DNA of 64,000 nt from Gammaproteobacteria bacterium (lineage in GTDB: Bacteria > Pseudomonadota > Gammaproteobacteria > Enterobacterales > Alteromonadaceae): NCBI GenBank assembly GCA_018222985.1, contig JAAEZG010000007.1:124001-188000 (forward strand), written 5' to 3'. The notes beneath the pieces are model-generated. The model saw only the letters and a list, made by a program, of their open reading frames with translations. It did no database searches and was not told the origin of the DNA. Every line of letters starts with the position of its first letter. The first letter of the stretch is position 1. Shown here piece after piece: positions 30,861-41,240 of the stretch. A program made the position numbers and the translations under genes.

Positions 30861-31622
30861 ATGCAACGCCAACCGTTAGTTATAGCTAACTGGAAAATGA
30901 ACGGCGACCGTCAGTTGGTCGCGAGCATGGCCGAAGCTTTGCGAGAAAGCGCTGCGAAGCACCCACAGGTTGATGTGGTAGTTTGTCCGCCCGCGGTATT
31001 ATTACCAGCATGGCAACAAGCCGCGTTTTACGACAACCTGAAGTTAGGTTGCCAAGACATCAATGAACACGCCCATGGTGCGCACACCGGTGAGCATAGT
31101 GTTGCTCTGGTGCAGGAAGCAGGTGCTAGCGTGGTACTCGTTGGTCATTCTGAGCGCCGTCAATTCTATGGGGATAACGCTGAGCGTATTGCTGCCAAAG
31201 TAATTACTTTGCAGGCAAGCGCCATGACCGTGGTACTCTGTGTGGGCGAAAGCGCGCAGCAGCGAGAGCAAGAGCAAACCTTTGATGTGGTAGCTCAACA
31301 GTTACACGATGCGCTGCAGCATGTTGAACAATGCAGCAACCTCGTTATCGCTTATGAGCCAGTTTGGGCTATCGGTACAGGGTTAACCGCATCACCCGAA
31401 CAAGCGCAAGAAGTTCATGCGTTTATTCGTAACTGGTTAAGTGACAAATTTGGGCCTGCAGGCGCCAACCTACAAGTATTGTATGGTGGTAGTGTGAAGG
31501 CTGATAACGCCGAGCAACTGTTTGCTCAGGCAGATATTGATGGTGGTTTGATAGGCGGAGCAAGCCTGGTGCCTGAGCAGTTCGTCGCCATTTGCAACGC
31601 AGCACAAACCCGGAGTAAGTAA
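30861..31622 (+). CDS. tpiA: Triosephosphate isomerase
   Basis: VIANWKMNGDRQ; VLVGHSERRQFYG; AYEPVWAIGTG. Confidence 0.98.
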   Translation: MQRQPLVIANWKMNGDRQLVASMAEALRESAAKHPQVDVVVCPPAVLLPAWQQAAFYDNLKLGCQDINEHAHGAHTGEHSVALVQEAGASVVLVGHSERRQFYGDNAERIAAKVITLQASAMTVVLCVGESAQQREQEQTFDVVAQQLHDALQHVEQCSNLVIAYEPVWAIGTGLTASPEQAQEVHAFIRNWLSDKFGPAGANLQVLYGGSVKADNAEQLFAQADIDGGLIGGASLVPEQFVAICNAAQTRSK

Positions 31623-31625
31623 GCT

Positions 31626-31952
31626 ATGTACGAAATTTTATTGATTGCCTACTTAATTATCGCACTTATCCTTATTGGTTTTATTATGATCCAACAAGGC
31701 AAGGGTGCCGATATGGGCGCATCGTTTGGTGCTGGCGCATCAAACACAGTTTTTGGTTCTAGTGGTTCAGGCAACTTCCTGACCCGTGTTACCGCAATCT
31801 TGGCTGTCATTTTCTTTGTGTTAAGCCTCGTGTTGGGTAACTTGTCATCGGGCAACGGTGACACCAAAGGTAACTTCGATGAAATTGAAGTGCCGGTGGA
31901 AGAAGTTCCTGCAGTACCCGCGAATGACAGCGACGTACCTGGATCAAACTAA
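31626..31952 (+). CDS. secG: Preprotein translocase subunit SecG
   Basis: LLIAYLIIALILIGFIMIQQGKGADMGASFGAGASNTVFGSSGSGNFLTRVTAIL. Confidence 0.96.
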   Translation: MYEILLIAYLIIALILIGFIMIQQGKGADMGASFGAGASNTVFGSSGSGNFLTRVTAILAVIFFVLSLVLGNLSSGNGDTKGNFDEIEVPVEEVPAVPANDSDVPGSN

Positions 31953-31960
31953 GTTTTAAA

Positions 31961-32045
31961 GCGGATGTGGTGGAATTGGTAGACACGCTATCTTGAGGGG
32001 GTAGTGCTTTCGGGCGTGCGGGTTCAAGTCCCGCCATCCGCACCA
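31961..32045 (+). tRNA. leuU: tRNA-Leu, anticodon GAG
   Basis: GCGGATG...CATCCGC-ACCA acceptor; CTATC-TTGAGGG-GGTAG anticodon arm; T arm GCGGGTTCAAGTCCCGC; encoded CCA. Confidence 0.95.
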
Positions 32046-32065
32046 AATTTAGCAACCGACCACGG

Positions 32066-32094
32066 TTGCGGTTTCAAGTCGAAACCCGTATAAT
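32066..32094 (+). promoter_or_regulatory. Sigma70 promoter for metY
   Basis: TTGCGG - 17 nt - TATAAT, 17 nt upstream of the tRNA. Confidence 0.85.
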
Positions 32095-32111
32095 GTGGAC
32101 ACGTTTTCGGA

Positions 32112-32188
<77 letters not shown>

Positions 32189-32211
32189 ATTACAAAAGGG
32201 TCCAGTGTTTT

Positions 32212-32240
32212 AAAAGCCCCGCAGCAGTTCGGGGCTTTTT
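32212..32240 (+). terminator. Intrinsic terminator 1 after metY
   Basis: AAAAGCCCCGCAGCAGTTCGGGGCTTTTT. Confidence 0.88.
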
Positions 32241-32307
32241 ACTATGTGACCTTTGCTGCGGCAGTTTTACGCACCTGCGTACAACTGAGAGGGCAGTCAA
32301 CAACACT

Positions 32308-32328
32308 GGGCGATTACGCCCTTTTTTT
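32308..32328 (+). terminator. Intrinsic terminator/attenuator 2 just upstream of rimP
   Basis: GGGCG-ATTA-CGCCC-TTTTTTT. Confidence 0.8.
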
Positions 32329-32348
32329 GTTTTTAGGAGTTAGCAAAC

Positions 32349-32807
32349 TTGGCTCGTATTGAAGACCGTTTATTTGACCTGTTAGAACCGGCTGTTGCCG
32401 CACTTGATTTCACCTTGTGGGGTGTTGAGTTCGTGCGCGCTGGAAAACACTCTACCTTGCGTGTTTATATTGACCACGACAATGGTATTAGTGTTGACGA
32501 TTGTGCTGATGTTAGCCATCAGGTTAGCGCTATTTTGGATGTTGAAGACCCAATTAAAAGCGAGTATTTCCTTGAAGTATCGTCACCAGGCATGGAACGG
32601 CCATTTTTTAAAGCCGCACAGTATGCTGACTATTTGGGAGAAACGGCAGCCGTTGAGCTGACCATGGCCCAACAAGGTAAGCGCAAGTTTAAAGGCGTTA
32701 TTGCTGCAGTAGACGGCGATAGCATTGAATTTAACGTCGATGGTGAGGCGCTGAAAGTTGCGCAGTCATCTATCAAGAAAGCTCATTTAGTTCCTCAGTT
32801 TAACTAA
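32349..32807 (+). CDS. rimP: Ribosome maturation factor RimP
   Basis: LFDLLEPAVAALDFTLWGVEFVRAGKHSTLRVYIDHDNGISVDDCADVSHQ; TTG start with GGAG upstream. Confidence 0.96.
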   Translation: MARIEDRLFDLLEPAVAALDFTLWGVEFVRAGKHSTLRVYIDHDNGISVDDCADVSHQVSAILDVEDPIKSEYFLEVSSPGMERPFFKAAQYADYLGETAAVELTMAQQGKRKFKGVIAAVDGDSIEFNVDGEALKVAQSSIKKAHLVPQFN

Positions 32808-32831
32808 GGATTGCGTAGGCGAGGCAAAACA

Positions 32832-34331
32832 ATGGCAAAAGAAATTTTATTGGTTGCAGAAGCAGTATCTAACGAAAAAGACGTTTCAAAAGAAAAAATC
32901 TTTGAAGCGCTAGAGTCTGCGCTTGCACACGCAACCAAAAAGAAATACGAAGGCGACATTGATGTTCGTGTAAGTATTAATCGCCAAACTGGTGATTTTG
33001 ATACGTACCGTCGTTGGTTAGTGGTTGACGATAGTGAGCAACCACTTGAGCACCCGTACCGCGAAATTAGCTTAGCAGCGGCGCAGTATGAAGATGAGAC
33101 CGTTCAAGCTGGCGACTTCGTTGAAGAGCAAATTGACTCAATTGAATTTGACCGTATTACGACGCAAACGGCGAAGCAAGTTATTGTCCAAAAAGTACGT
33201 GAAGCAGAACGCGCTAAAGTGGTTGATGAATATAAAGACCAAGTAGGCGAGTTGGTTAGCGGTATTGTAAAACGCGCCACCCGTGAGCACGTTATTCTTG
33301 ACTTGGGCAACAACGCCGAAGCCATTATTTACCGTGAAGATTTGTTACCGCGCGAATCATTCCGTGCTGGTGACCGTGTGCGTGGTTTGTTGTTCGATGT
33401 TCGCCCTGAAGCGCGCGGTGCACAGTTGTTTATCAGCCGTACTCACCCAGACTTCTTGGTTGAACTGTTCCGCATTGAAGTGCCAGAAATTGGCGAAGAG
33501 ATGATCGAAATTCGCGGCGCAGCGCGTGACCCAGGTTCGCGTGCGAAAATTGCTGTGAAGAGTAACGACCGTCGCATTGACCCAGTAGGCGCTTGTGTTG
33601 GTATGCGCGGTGCGCGCGTACAAGCGGTGTCTGGCGAATTAGGTGGTGAGCGTGTTGATATCGTGTTGTGGGATGATAATCCAGCGCAATTCGTTATTAA
33701 TGCCATGGCACCTGCTGAAGTTGCTTCAATTGTGGTTGATGAAGATGCCCACACCATGGATATCGCGGTGGAAGAAGGCAACTTAGCACAGGCTATTGGT
33801 AAAGCTGGCCAGAACGTACGTTTAGCCAGTCAATTAACGGGTTGGCAGTTAAATGTCATGTCAGTTGATGAGTTTAACGAGAAAAACCAAGCTGAAGCAC
33901 AAAAAGTGCTCGATTTGTTTACCTCGAAACTAGGTATTGATGAAGACTTCGCGAGCGTATTGGTCGACGAAGGCTTCTCAACCTTAGAAGAAATTGCGTA
34001 CGTGCCAGTGGACGAGTTACTCGACATTGAAGGCATGGACGAAGATATTGTTGAAGAATTACGTAGTCGTGCGAAAGGGGTCTTGACCACCCAAGCACTT
34101 GCCACGGAAGAGTCTCTTGAAAGCGCAGAGCCTGACGCGACGTTACTTAACCTTGAAGGGTTAGATCGTCACTTAGCTTATGTGTTTGCAAGTCGTGGCA
34201 TTATCACTTTGGAAGACCTTGCTGAACAAGGCATCGACGACCTAGCCGATATTGACGAATTAACCGAAGAACGAGCAGGCGAGCTGATTATGCAAGCGCG
34301 TAACATCTGCTGGTTCGGTAATGAAGAATAA
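32832..34331 (+). CDS. nusA: Transcription termination/antitermination protein NusA
   Basis: [48 protein letters not shown]1/KH regions and C-terminal acidic repeats. Confidence 0.98.
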   Translation: MAKEILLVAEAVSNEKDVSKEKIFEALESALAHATKKKYEGDIDVRVSINRQTGDFDTYRRWLVVDDSEQPLEHPYREISLAAAQYEDETVQAGDFVEEQIDSIEFDRITTQTAKQVIVQKVREAERAKVVDEYKDQVGELVSGIVKRATREHVILDLGNNAEAIIYREDLLPRESFRAGDRVRGLLFDVRPEARGAQLFISRTHPDFLVELFRIEVPEIGEEMIEIRGAARDPGSRAKIAVKSNDRRIDPVGACVGMRGARVQAVSGELGGERVDIVLWDDNPAQFVINAMAPAEVASIVVDEDAHTMDIAVEEGNLAQAIGKAGQNVRLASQLTGWQLNVMSVDEFNEKNQAEAQKVLDLFTSKLGIDEDFASVLVDEGFSTLEEIAYVPVDELLDIEGMDEDIVEELRSRAKGVLTTQALATEESLESAEPDATLLNLEGLDRHLAYVFASRGIITLEDLAEQGIDDLADIDELTEERAGELIMQARNICWFGNEE

Positions 34332-34354
34332 GATCAACGGGGGTACTAGAGACT

Positions 34355-37027
34355 ATGGAAGAAGTAACGCTGGATAAACTAGCTAACGACGTCGGTACGA
34401 CAGTTGATCGTTTGGTGCAACAGTTTGCGGAAGCAGGCATGAAAAAGCAGCCAGGCGACCGAGTGACTGAAGATGAAAAGCAAGCCCTGTTAACGCATTT
34501 GAACAAGTCACATGGCGGTAGTGGCCCTAGTGAGCCAGCCAAAATGACGTTAAAGCGTAAAGAGAAAAGCACCTTAAGCATTGGCGGCGGCCCTGGTCGC
34601 AGCAAGTCAGTGCAGGTGGAAGTACGCAAAAAACGCACCTATGTGAAACGTTCTGCGCTTGAAGAGCAGCAAAAAGCTGACCAAGAAAAAGCTGAACAAG
34701 AGCGTTTAGCTGCTGAAGCGAAGCGCCAGGAAGAAGAAGCAAAAGCGGCTGCTGAAGCGAAAGCCAAAGCTGACGCTAAAGCGGCTGAAGAAAAAGCTAA
34801 GCAAGAAGCGGCTCGCAAAGAAAAAGAGAAAGCGAAAGCCAAGGCAGAAGCCGAAAAACGTGCGGCAATGACACCTGAAGAGCGTAAAAAAGCTGACGAA
34901 GCGAAAGCTGAAGCAGAGAAGTTGCGCAAAGCCCAGGAAGAAGAAGCACGTAAGAAAGCTGAAGCTGAAGCTGCGCGTCAAGCTGAAGAAGCACGCAAGC
35001 TTGCTGAAGAAAACGAAGCACGCTGGCAAGAAGAAGAAGCCAAGCGTAAGCAAGCTGAGCAAGAAGAAGTTCACTTCACCACCTCACAAACTGCACAAGC
35101 CGCAGAAGATGAGCAAGATGAAGGTGAAGAACGTCGAGCTCGCCGTAATAAAACCAAGCGTCGCGGCAAAGACGATGAGCGTGATGAAGCGCCTCGTCGT
35201 GAGAAACGCCGTAAAGGTTCGAAGCGTTCTACTTTGCAGCATGGATTTAATAAGCCAGCGGCCCCAGTTGAGCGTGAGGTTAAATTGGGCGAAACCATTA
35301 CTGTTGGCGAATTAGCGAACCGTATGGCGGTGAAAGCCGGTGAAGTGATCAAAACCATGATGAAAATGGGCGAAATGGTCACGATTAACCAAGTGCTCGA
35401 CCAAGAAACAGCATCGTTAGTGGTTGAAGAAATGGGCCACAAAGTTGTGCTCGTCAGCGAAAACGCGCTGGAACAAGAAATTTTGGCTGACCGTGACGAA
35501 GCAGCAAACCAAAACCAAGTCTCGCGTGCGCCGGTTGTTACTGTTATGGGTCACGTTGACCACGGTAAAACCTCGTTGTTGGACTACATTCGTAAAGCGA
35601 AAGTAGCCAAAGGCGAAGCGGGCGGTATTACCCAGCATATTGGTGCTTACCACGTTGAAACCGATCAAGGCATGATTACCTTCCTTGATACACCGGGTCA
35701 CGCGGCGTTTACGTCAATGCGTGCACGCGGTGCTAGCGCAACAGATATTGTTATTTTGGTGGTTGCTGCAGACGATGGCGTCATGCCACAAACACTTGAG
35801 GCAATTCAGCACGCGAAAGCGGCTGGCGTGCCAGTGGTGGTTGCGATTAACAAAATGGATAAGCCAGAAGCCGACCCAGATCGCGTTAAGAATGAACTTG
35901 CACAACGCGACGTTATCCCAGAAGAATGGGGTGGTGACGTCATGTTTGTGCCGGTTTCTGCACACAGCGGTGACGGTATTGAGCAACTGCTTGAGTCGAT
36001 TTTGTTGCAAGCCGAAGTACTTGATTTGAAAGCAAATGCTAGCGGCATGGCTAAAGGTATTGTGATTGAGTCACGCTTGGACAAAGGTCGCGGCCCTGTG
36101 GCATCTATCTTGGTTCAAGAAGGCACATTGCGCCAAGGCGATATCGTATTGTGCGGCCTTGAATACGGTCGTATTCGTGCAATGCGCGATGAAAACGGTA
36201 AAGAAATCAAAGAAGCAGGCCCGTCTATTCCGGTCGAAATTCTTGGTTTGTCAGGCGTACCACAAGCTGGTGACGAAGCAACCGCCGTTAAAGATGAGCG
36301 TAAAGCGCGCGAAGTAGCGAACTATCGTCAGGGTAAATACCGTGAAGTGAAGTTAGCGAAACAGCAGAAAGCGAAGCTGGAAAACATGTTTGCAAACATG
36401 CAAGAAGGCGATGTCCAAGAGCTCAACATTGTACTGAAATCAGACGTACAGGGTTCTTTGGAAGCTATTTCTGACTCATTGATGAAGCTTTCAACCGACG
36501 AAGTGAAAGTAAACATTATTGGTAGCGGCGTTGGTGGTATTACCGAAACTGACGCGTCGTTAGCAAGTGCATCAAACGCTATCGTGGTTGGCTTTAACGT
36601 TCGTGCTGATGCTTCAGCAAAACGTTTGATTGAGCAAGACGCTGTTGATTTACGTTACTACAGCGTTATTTATGACTTGATTGACGAAGTGAAGGCTGCC
36701 ATGGGCGGTATGTTAGCGCCTGAGTTTAAACAGCAAATCATTGGCTTGGCTGAAGTACGTGACGTATTTAAGTCGCCGAAGATTGGCGCCATTGCAGGCT
36801 GTATGGTTACTGAAGGCGTGGTTAAGCGCTCAGCACCTATTCGTGTGTTACGTGACAACGTGGTTATTTTTGAAGGCGAGCTTGACTCATTGCGCCGCTT
36901 TAAAGATGACGTACAAGAAGTTCGTAACGGCATGGAATGTGGTATTGGCGTGAAGAACTACAACGACGTGAAAGTTGGTGACCAAATCGAAGTATTTGAA
37001 ACAGTTCAAGTAGAACGGAGCTTATAA
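34355..37027 (+). CDS. infB: Translation initiation factor IF-2
   Basis: [19 protein letters not shown]; long charged Ala/Glu/Lys N-terminal region. Confidence 0.98.
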   Translation: MEEVTLDKLANDVGTTVDRLVQQFAEAGMKKQPGDRVTEDEKQALLTHLNKSHGGSGPSEPAKMTLKRKEKSTLSIGGGPGRSKSVQVEVRKKRTYVKRSALEEQQKADQEKAEQERLAAEAKRQEEEAKAAAEAKAKADAKAAEEKAKQEAARKEKEKAKAKAEAEKRAAMTPEERKKADEAKAEAEKLRKAQEEEARKKAEAEAARQAEEARKLAEENEARWQEEEAKRKQAEQEEVHFTTSQTAQAAEDEQDEGEERRARRNKTKRRGKDDERDEAPRREKRRKGSKRSTLQHGFNKPAAPVEREVKLGETITVGELANRMAVKAGEVIKTMMKMGEMVTINQVLDQETASLVVEEMGHKVVLVSENALEQEILADRDEAANQNQVSRAPVVTVMGHVDHGKTSLLDYIRKAKVAKGEAGGITQHIGAYHVETDQGMITFLDTPGHAAFTSMRARGASATDIVILVVAADDGVMPQTLEAIQHAKAAGVPVVVAINKMDKPEADPDRVKNELAQRDVIPEEWGGDVMFVPVSAHSGDGIEQLLESILLQAEVLDLKANASGMAKGIVIESRLDKGRGPVASILVQEGTLRQGDIVLCGLEYGRIRAMRDENGKEIKEAGPSIPVEILGLSGVPQAGDEATAVKDERKAREVANYRQGKYREVKLAKQQKAKLENMFANMQEGDVQELNIVLKSDVQGSLEAISDSLMKLSTDEVKVNIIGSGVGGITETDASLASASNAIVVGFNVRADASAKRLIEQDAVDLRYYSVIYDLIDEVKAAMGGMLAPEFKQQIIGLAEVRDVFKSPKIGAIAGCMVTEGVVKRSAPIRVLRDNVVIFEGELDSLRRFKDDVQEVRNGMECGIGVKNYNDVKVGDQIEVFETVQVERSL

Positions 37028-37033
37028 TCCAAT

Positions 37034-37450
37034 ATGGCCAAAGATTTTAGCCGTACCGACCGTGTGGGTCAGCAGTATCAGCGCGAAATTGCGATGATAC
37101 TGCAACGTGAAATTAAAGACCCTCGTGTGTCGATGGTGACTGTGTCTGACATTGAAGTGTCGCGCGACTTGGCGTATGCCAAAGTATTTGTGACCTTCTT
37201 CAATGACGATGACGAGTACATAAAAACTGCGTTGAAAGTATTAAACGATGCTGCAGGCTTTATTCGGTCACTATTGGGTAAACGGGTGCGGGCGCGCATT
37301 ATGCCGGAATTACGGTTTGTGCATGACCCAAGCTTGAACGAAGGTATTCGTATGTCACGCCTGGTGGATGAAGCGATTCGTCGTGACAGCCAACGTGGTG
37401 ATGATAGCGAGCCAAATACCGATAAGCAGGAAAGCAACGGAGACGATTAA
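37034..37450 (+). CDS. rbfA: 30S ribosome-binding factor RbfA
   Basis: [49 protein letters not shown]. Confidence 0.97.
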   Translation: MAKDFSRTDRVGQQYQREIAMILQREIKDPRVSMVTVSDIEVSRDLAYAKVFVTFFNDDDEYIKTALKVLNDAAGFIRSLLGKRVRARIMPELRFVHDPSLNEGIRMSRLVDEAIRRDSQRGDDSEPNTDKQESNGDD

Positions 37451-38403
37451 TGGGACGTCGTAAGTCGGGTCGCAACGTGAGCGGCGTGATTTTGTTGAAC
37501 AAGCCCAGTGATATCACCTCAAACGCCGCACTTCAAACAGTGCGGCGTTTTTTTAATGCCAATAAAGCGGGCCACACGGGTGCGCTTGACCCATTGGCAA
37601 CGGGGTTGTTACCACTGTGTTTTGGTGAAGCGACAAAAGTATCGCACTTTGCCCTTGAGGCTGATAAAACCTACCAAGTGGTCGCACAACTCGGTGCGCG
37701 AACCACCACCAGTGACGCCGAAGGCGAAGTGGTTGAGCGCTGCACGAATGAGCAACTCGGCGAAGTGACGCGCGCGAAAATCGAGCAAGCGATCACTCAC
37801 TTTACCGGTGAGCAAGCGCAGTCGCCATCCATGTTCTCAGCCCTCAAACATGAGGGCAGGCCGTTGTATTGGTATGCCCGGCAAGGCATTGAAGTACCAA
37901 GAAAAACTCGCACTATTGTTATTCGTCACATTGAGTTTATTGACTGGAGTGAGCATCAATTAACGCTGGAAGTGACTTGCTCCAAAGGCACCTATATTCG
38001 TACGTTAATTGACGATATGGGGCAATATTTGGGCTGCGGCGCCTATGTTGAAAAGCTGCATCGCACCTGGATTGAAGGTGTAGAAGGGCCCATGTTAACG
38101 CTTGAAGAGCTGACCGCTGTGGCCGCGCGAACCGACCCAGAAAACAACGATTACGCCGCCATGGACGCGCTTCTGCAAGCCAACGATAGTGTAGTAAGGC
38201 AAATGCCATCGGTAACTATTGACGGTACCGATGTGGCGCGCTTCTTAAGCGGAAACCCAGTAAGTACGGCACTTGGCGAGCATAGCCCTGAACGCCCGAT
38301 ACGAGTTTTGCGTGAGCATGATCAGGAGTTTTTAGGTATTGGTGTATGGCGTGATGGGAAACTGGCGCCAAAGCGTGTGGTAAACCTCAGCGACGCCAAC
38401 TAG
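37450..38403 (+). CDS. truB: tRNA pseudouridine(55) synthase TruB
   Basis: GVILLNKPSDITSNAALQTVRRFFNANKAGHTGALDPLATGLLPLCFGEATKVS. Confidence 0.97.
   Translation: MGRRKSGRNVSGVILLNKPSDITSNAALQTVRRFFNANKAGHTGALDPLATGLLPLCFGEATKVSHFALEADKTYQVVAQLGARTTTSDAEGEVVERCTNEQLGEVTRAKIEQAITHFTGEQAQSPSMFSALKHEGRPLYWYARQGIEVPRKTRTIVIRHIEFIDWSEHQLTLEVTCSKGTYIRTLIDDMGQYLGCGAYVEKLHRTWIEGVEGPMLTLEELTAVAARTDPENNDYAAMDALLQANDSVVRQMPSVTIDGTDVARFLSGNPVSTALGEHSPERPIRVLREHDQEFLGIGVWRDGKLAPKRVVNLSDAN
37521..37554 (+). terminator. Intrinsic-terminator-like hairpin inside the truB coding sequence
   Basis: AAACGCCGCAC (37521-37531) - TTCAAACA - GTGCGGCGTTT (37540-37550) - TTTT: perfect 11-bp stem and 7-nt T run. Confidence 0.75.
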
Positions 38404-38428
38404 TCAATCCATTTTTACCAAGCTAGCG

Positions 38429-38457
38429 TTGCGTTTAGGCGCTTTGGCGCGTATAAT
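38429..38457 (+). promoter_or_regulatory. Sigma70 promoter for rpsO
   Basis: TTGCGT - 17 nt - TATAAT. Confidence 0.82.
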
Positions 38458-38525
38458 CCACAGCGATTTCGTTGGTGCTGAATTAGTGATTGGCACCGGC
38501 ATCTTTAAACAATCAGGAGTAAGAT

Positions 38526-38795
38526 ATGTCACTAACTGCGGCACAAAAAGCGGAAATCGTTAAAGATTACGGTCAAGGCGAAAACGACACTGGTTCTCCA
38601 GAGGTTCAAGTTGCTTTGTTAACTGCAAACATTAACGAGCTGCAAAGCCACTTTAAAGAACACGCAAAAGATCACCACTCACGTCGTGGTCTGTTACGTA
38701 TGGTTAGCCAACGTCGTAAATTGTTGGACTACTTAAAGCGTAAAGACAATCAGCGTTATGCAACTCTGATTGAGCGACTCGGTTTACGTCGCTAA
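38526..38795 (+). CDS. rpsO: 30S ribosomal protein S15
   Basis: [71 protein letters not shown]. Confidence 0.99.
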   Translation: MSLTAAQKAEIVKDYGQGENDTGSPEVQVALLTANINELQSHFKEHAKDHHSRRGLLRMVSQRRKLLDYLKRKDNQRYATLIERLGLRR

Positions 38796-38808
38796 GCACT
38801 GTTCGAGC

Positions 38809-38836
38809 AAAGGGGCCTGTTGTGGCCCCTTTTTTG
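38809..38836 (+). terminator. Intrinsic terminator after rpsO
   Basis: AAAGGGGCCTGTTGTGGCCCCTTTTTTG. Confidence 0.9.
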
Positions 38837-38853
38837 TTTAATGGAAAGCTAAG

Positions 38854-38935
38854 GCGATATTGGATATTAGATATTGGATATTAGAAAAGGGAGCCGGCAT
38901 TCAGCGAGTATCTAATATCTAGTAGCTAATAGCGC
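38854..38935. repeat. Second copy of the GATATTGGATATTAG inverted-repeat element, in the pnp leader
   Basis: gcgatattggatattagatattggatatt ... agtatctaatatctagtagctaatagcgc; imperfect 29-nt terminal inverted repeat, same ends as the 17331-17457 element. Confidence 0.85.
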
Positions 38936-38972
38936 TTTAGAATTTAAAGAGAAAGACAAAGGAAAATATAAC

Positions 38973-41126
38973 GTGAATCCGATTACTAAGAAATTTCAGT
39001 ATGGACAGCATACAGTCACATTAGAAACAGGTGCGATGGCGCGCCAAGCAACAGCAGCAGTACTTGCTAGTATGGACGACACCACGGTTTTAGTAACCGT
39101 TGTTGCCAAAAAAGAAGCCAAAGAAGGCCAAGACTTTTTCCCATTAACAGTGAACTACCAAGAGCGTACTTACGCTGCTGGTAAAATTCCTGGTGGTTTC
39201 TTCAAGCGTGAAGGGCGTCCTTCAGAGAACGAAACCTTAACCTCGCGTCTAATCGACCGTCCAATTCGTCCGTTATTCCCTGAAGGGTTCAACAACGAAG
39301 TACAAGTTATCGCTACTGTGGTTTCTGTGAACCCACAAATTAACCCTGATATCGTCGCCTTAATTGGTACTTCAGCGGCATTAGCTATTTCTGGTACGCC
39401 ATTTGCTGGCCCAATTGGTGCGGCGCGTGTTGGTGTGTTGAACGACGAGTACGTATTAAACCCAACGTTAGATGAGCTTGCTGAATCTAAACTTGATTTG
39501 GTTGTTGCTGGTACGTCAAGCGCGGTATTGATGGTTGAGTCAGAAGCACAACTGTTATCAGAAGACGCGATGCTTGGTGCTGTGGTGTATGGCCATGAGC
39601 AAATGCAAACGGTGATCAACGCAATTAACGAATTCGCTGCAGAAGCTGGTAAAGAGAAGTGGGATTGGCAAGCACCAGCAACTAACGACGACTTGTTGAA
39701 CAAAATCAAAGCATTAGCTGAGCAAGGCATTGGCGATGCGTACCGCATCACTGAAAAAGCCAAGCGTTATGAGCAAGTTGCCGCGCTGAAAGCCGAAGTG
39801 ACTGAGAAGTTAATTGCCGAAGACGAAACGCTTGATGCCAAAGAAATCGGCGATTTGTTCCACTCATTAGAAAGTAAAGTGGTTCGTAGCCGTATTATTG
39901 CTGGTGAGAAGCGTATTGATGGTCGTGAACCAGATATGGTTCGTGCGTTGCATATGGCGACTGGTGTATTGCCACGTACCCACGGCTCTGCTGTGTTTAC
40001 GCGCGGCGAAACCCAAGCGTTGGTTACCGCAACTTTAGGTACTGAGCGTGACGCGCAAATGATCGACGACTTAACCGGTCGTACCGACAGCCGCTTTATG
40101 CTGCACTACAACTTCCCTCCATACTGTGTGGGTGAAACCGGTATGGTTGGCTCACCAAAGCGTCGTGAAATTGGTCACGGTCGTTTGGCGAAGCGTGGCG
40201 TGCAGGCGGTTATGCCTTCACAAGACGAATTCCCGTACACCATTCGTGTGGTTTCTGAAATTACTGAATCAAATGGCTCAAGCTCAATGGCTTCAGTATG
40301 TGGTGCGTCATTAGCGTTGATGGACGCTGGTGTACCAATTAAATCATCAGTAGCCGGTATTGCTATGGGCTTGGTGAAAGAAGGCGACAACTTTGTTGTA
40401 CTTTCTGACATTTTGGGTGACGAAGATCACTTAGGCGACATGGACTTTAAAGTAGCGGGTAGCGTTGACGGTGTGACTGCATTGCAGATGGACATCAAAA
40501 TTGACGGTATTACTCGTGAAATTATGGAAATCGCTTTAGCCCAAGCAAAAGCTGCACGTTTACACATTTTGAACGTGATGGACGAAGCCTTAGGCGGCGC
40601 ACGCACTGAATTGTCAAACTACGCACCACGTTACACCACAATCAAAATCAACCCTGACAAGATTCGTGACGTGATTGGTAAAGGTGGCGCGGTTATTCGT
40701 GAACTGACCGAAAGCACCAACACCAACATCGAAATTAACGATGACGGCACTGTGCGCATTGCTGCAACTGACCAAGAGTCAGCAGATGCCGCAATTGCAC
40801 GCATTGAAGAGTTAACCGCTGAAGTTGAAGTGGGTCGTATTTATCAAGGTAAAGTAGCGCGTATTGTTGATTTCGGTGCGTTTGTGACTATTTTGCCAGG
40901 TAAAGACGGCCTAGTGCATATTTCACAAATTGCTGAAGAGCGTGTGAATGACGTGAACGAATACTTGAAGGTTGGTGATGTAGTACCCGTTAAGGTACTC
41001 GAAATTGACCGTCAAGGCCGTGTGCGTTTGAGCATGAAAGATGCGGCAGAAAAGCCAGCTGAAGCAGCACCTGCTGAAGAAGCGAAGGCTGTTGAAGCTA
41101 ACGCGGACGACGAAGCGAACAGCTAA
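38973..41126 (+). CDS. pnp: Polyribonucleotide nucleotidyltransferase (PNPase)
   Basis: 717 aa; [37 protein letters not shown]-terminal KH and S1. Confidence 0.99.
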   Translation: MNPITKKFQYGQHTVTLETGAMARQATAAVLASMDDTTVLVTVVAKKEAKEGQDFFPLTVNYQERTYAAGKIPGGFFKREGRPSENETLTSRLIDRPIRPLFPEGFNNEVQVIATVVSVNPQINPDIVALIGTSAALAISGTPFAGPIGAARVGVLNDEYVLNPTLDELAESKLDLVVAGTSSAVLMVESEAQLLSEDAMLGAVVYGHEQMQTVINAINEFAAEAGKEKWDWQAPATNDDLLNKIKALAEQGIGDAYRITEKAKRYEQVAALKAEVTEKLIAEDETLDAKEIGDLFHSLESKVVRSRIIAGEKRIDGREPDMVRALHMATGVLPRTHGSAVFTRGETQALVTATLGTERDAQMIDDLTGRTDSRFMLHYNFPPYCVGETGMVGSPKRREIGHGRLAKRGVQAVMPSQDEFPYTIRVVSEITESNGSSSMASVCGASLALMDAGVPIKSSVAGIAMGLVKEGDNFVVLSDILGDEDHLGDMDFKVAGSVDGVTALQMDIKIDGITREIMEIALAQAKAARLHILNVMDEALGGARTELSNYAPRYTTIKINPDKIRDVIGKGGAVIRELTESTNTNIEINDDGTVRIAATDQESADAAIARIEELTAEVEVGRIYQGKVARIVDFGAFVTILPGKDGLVHISQIAEERVNDVNEYLKVGDVVPVKVLEIDRQGRVRLSMKDAAEKPAEAAPAEEAKAVEANADDEANS

Positions 41127-41148
41127 GCGTTTTTACAGCTTTTTTAAT

Positions 41149-41187
41149 GAAGCCGCGGTCAGGAAACTGATCGCGGCTTTCGTTTTT
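41149..41187 (+). terminator. Intrinsic terminator after pnp
   Basis: GAAGCCGCGGTCAGGAAACTGATCGCGGCTTTCGTTTTTT. Confidence 0.8.
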
Positions 41188-41240
41188 TCGGCGATTGTGC
41201 GGTATGATGTAGGTATATTGTAAACAACAAGGTAGTGTTC

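Noticed and set aside
34660-35060. Repetitive Ala/Glu/Lys-rich tract as a novel repeat
   Set aside because: It is the normal variable charged N-terminal region of IF-2.
39170-39763. 197-aa ORF antisense to pnp
   Set aside because: Shadow ORF of a strongly biased coding gene; no recognisable domain.
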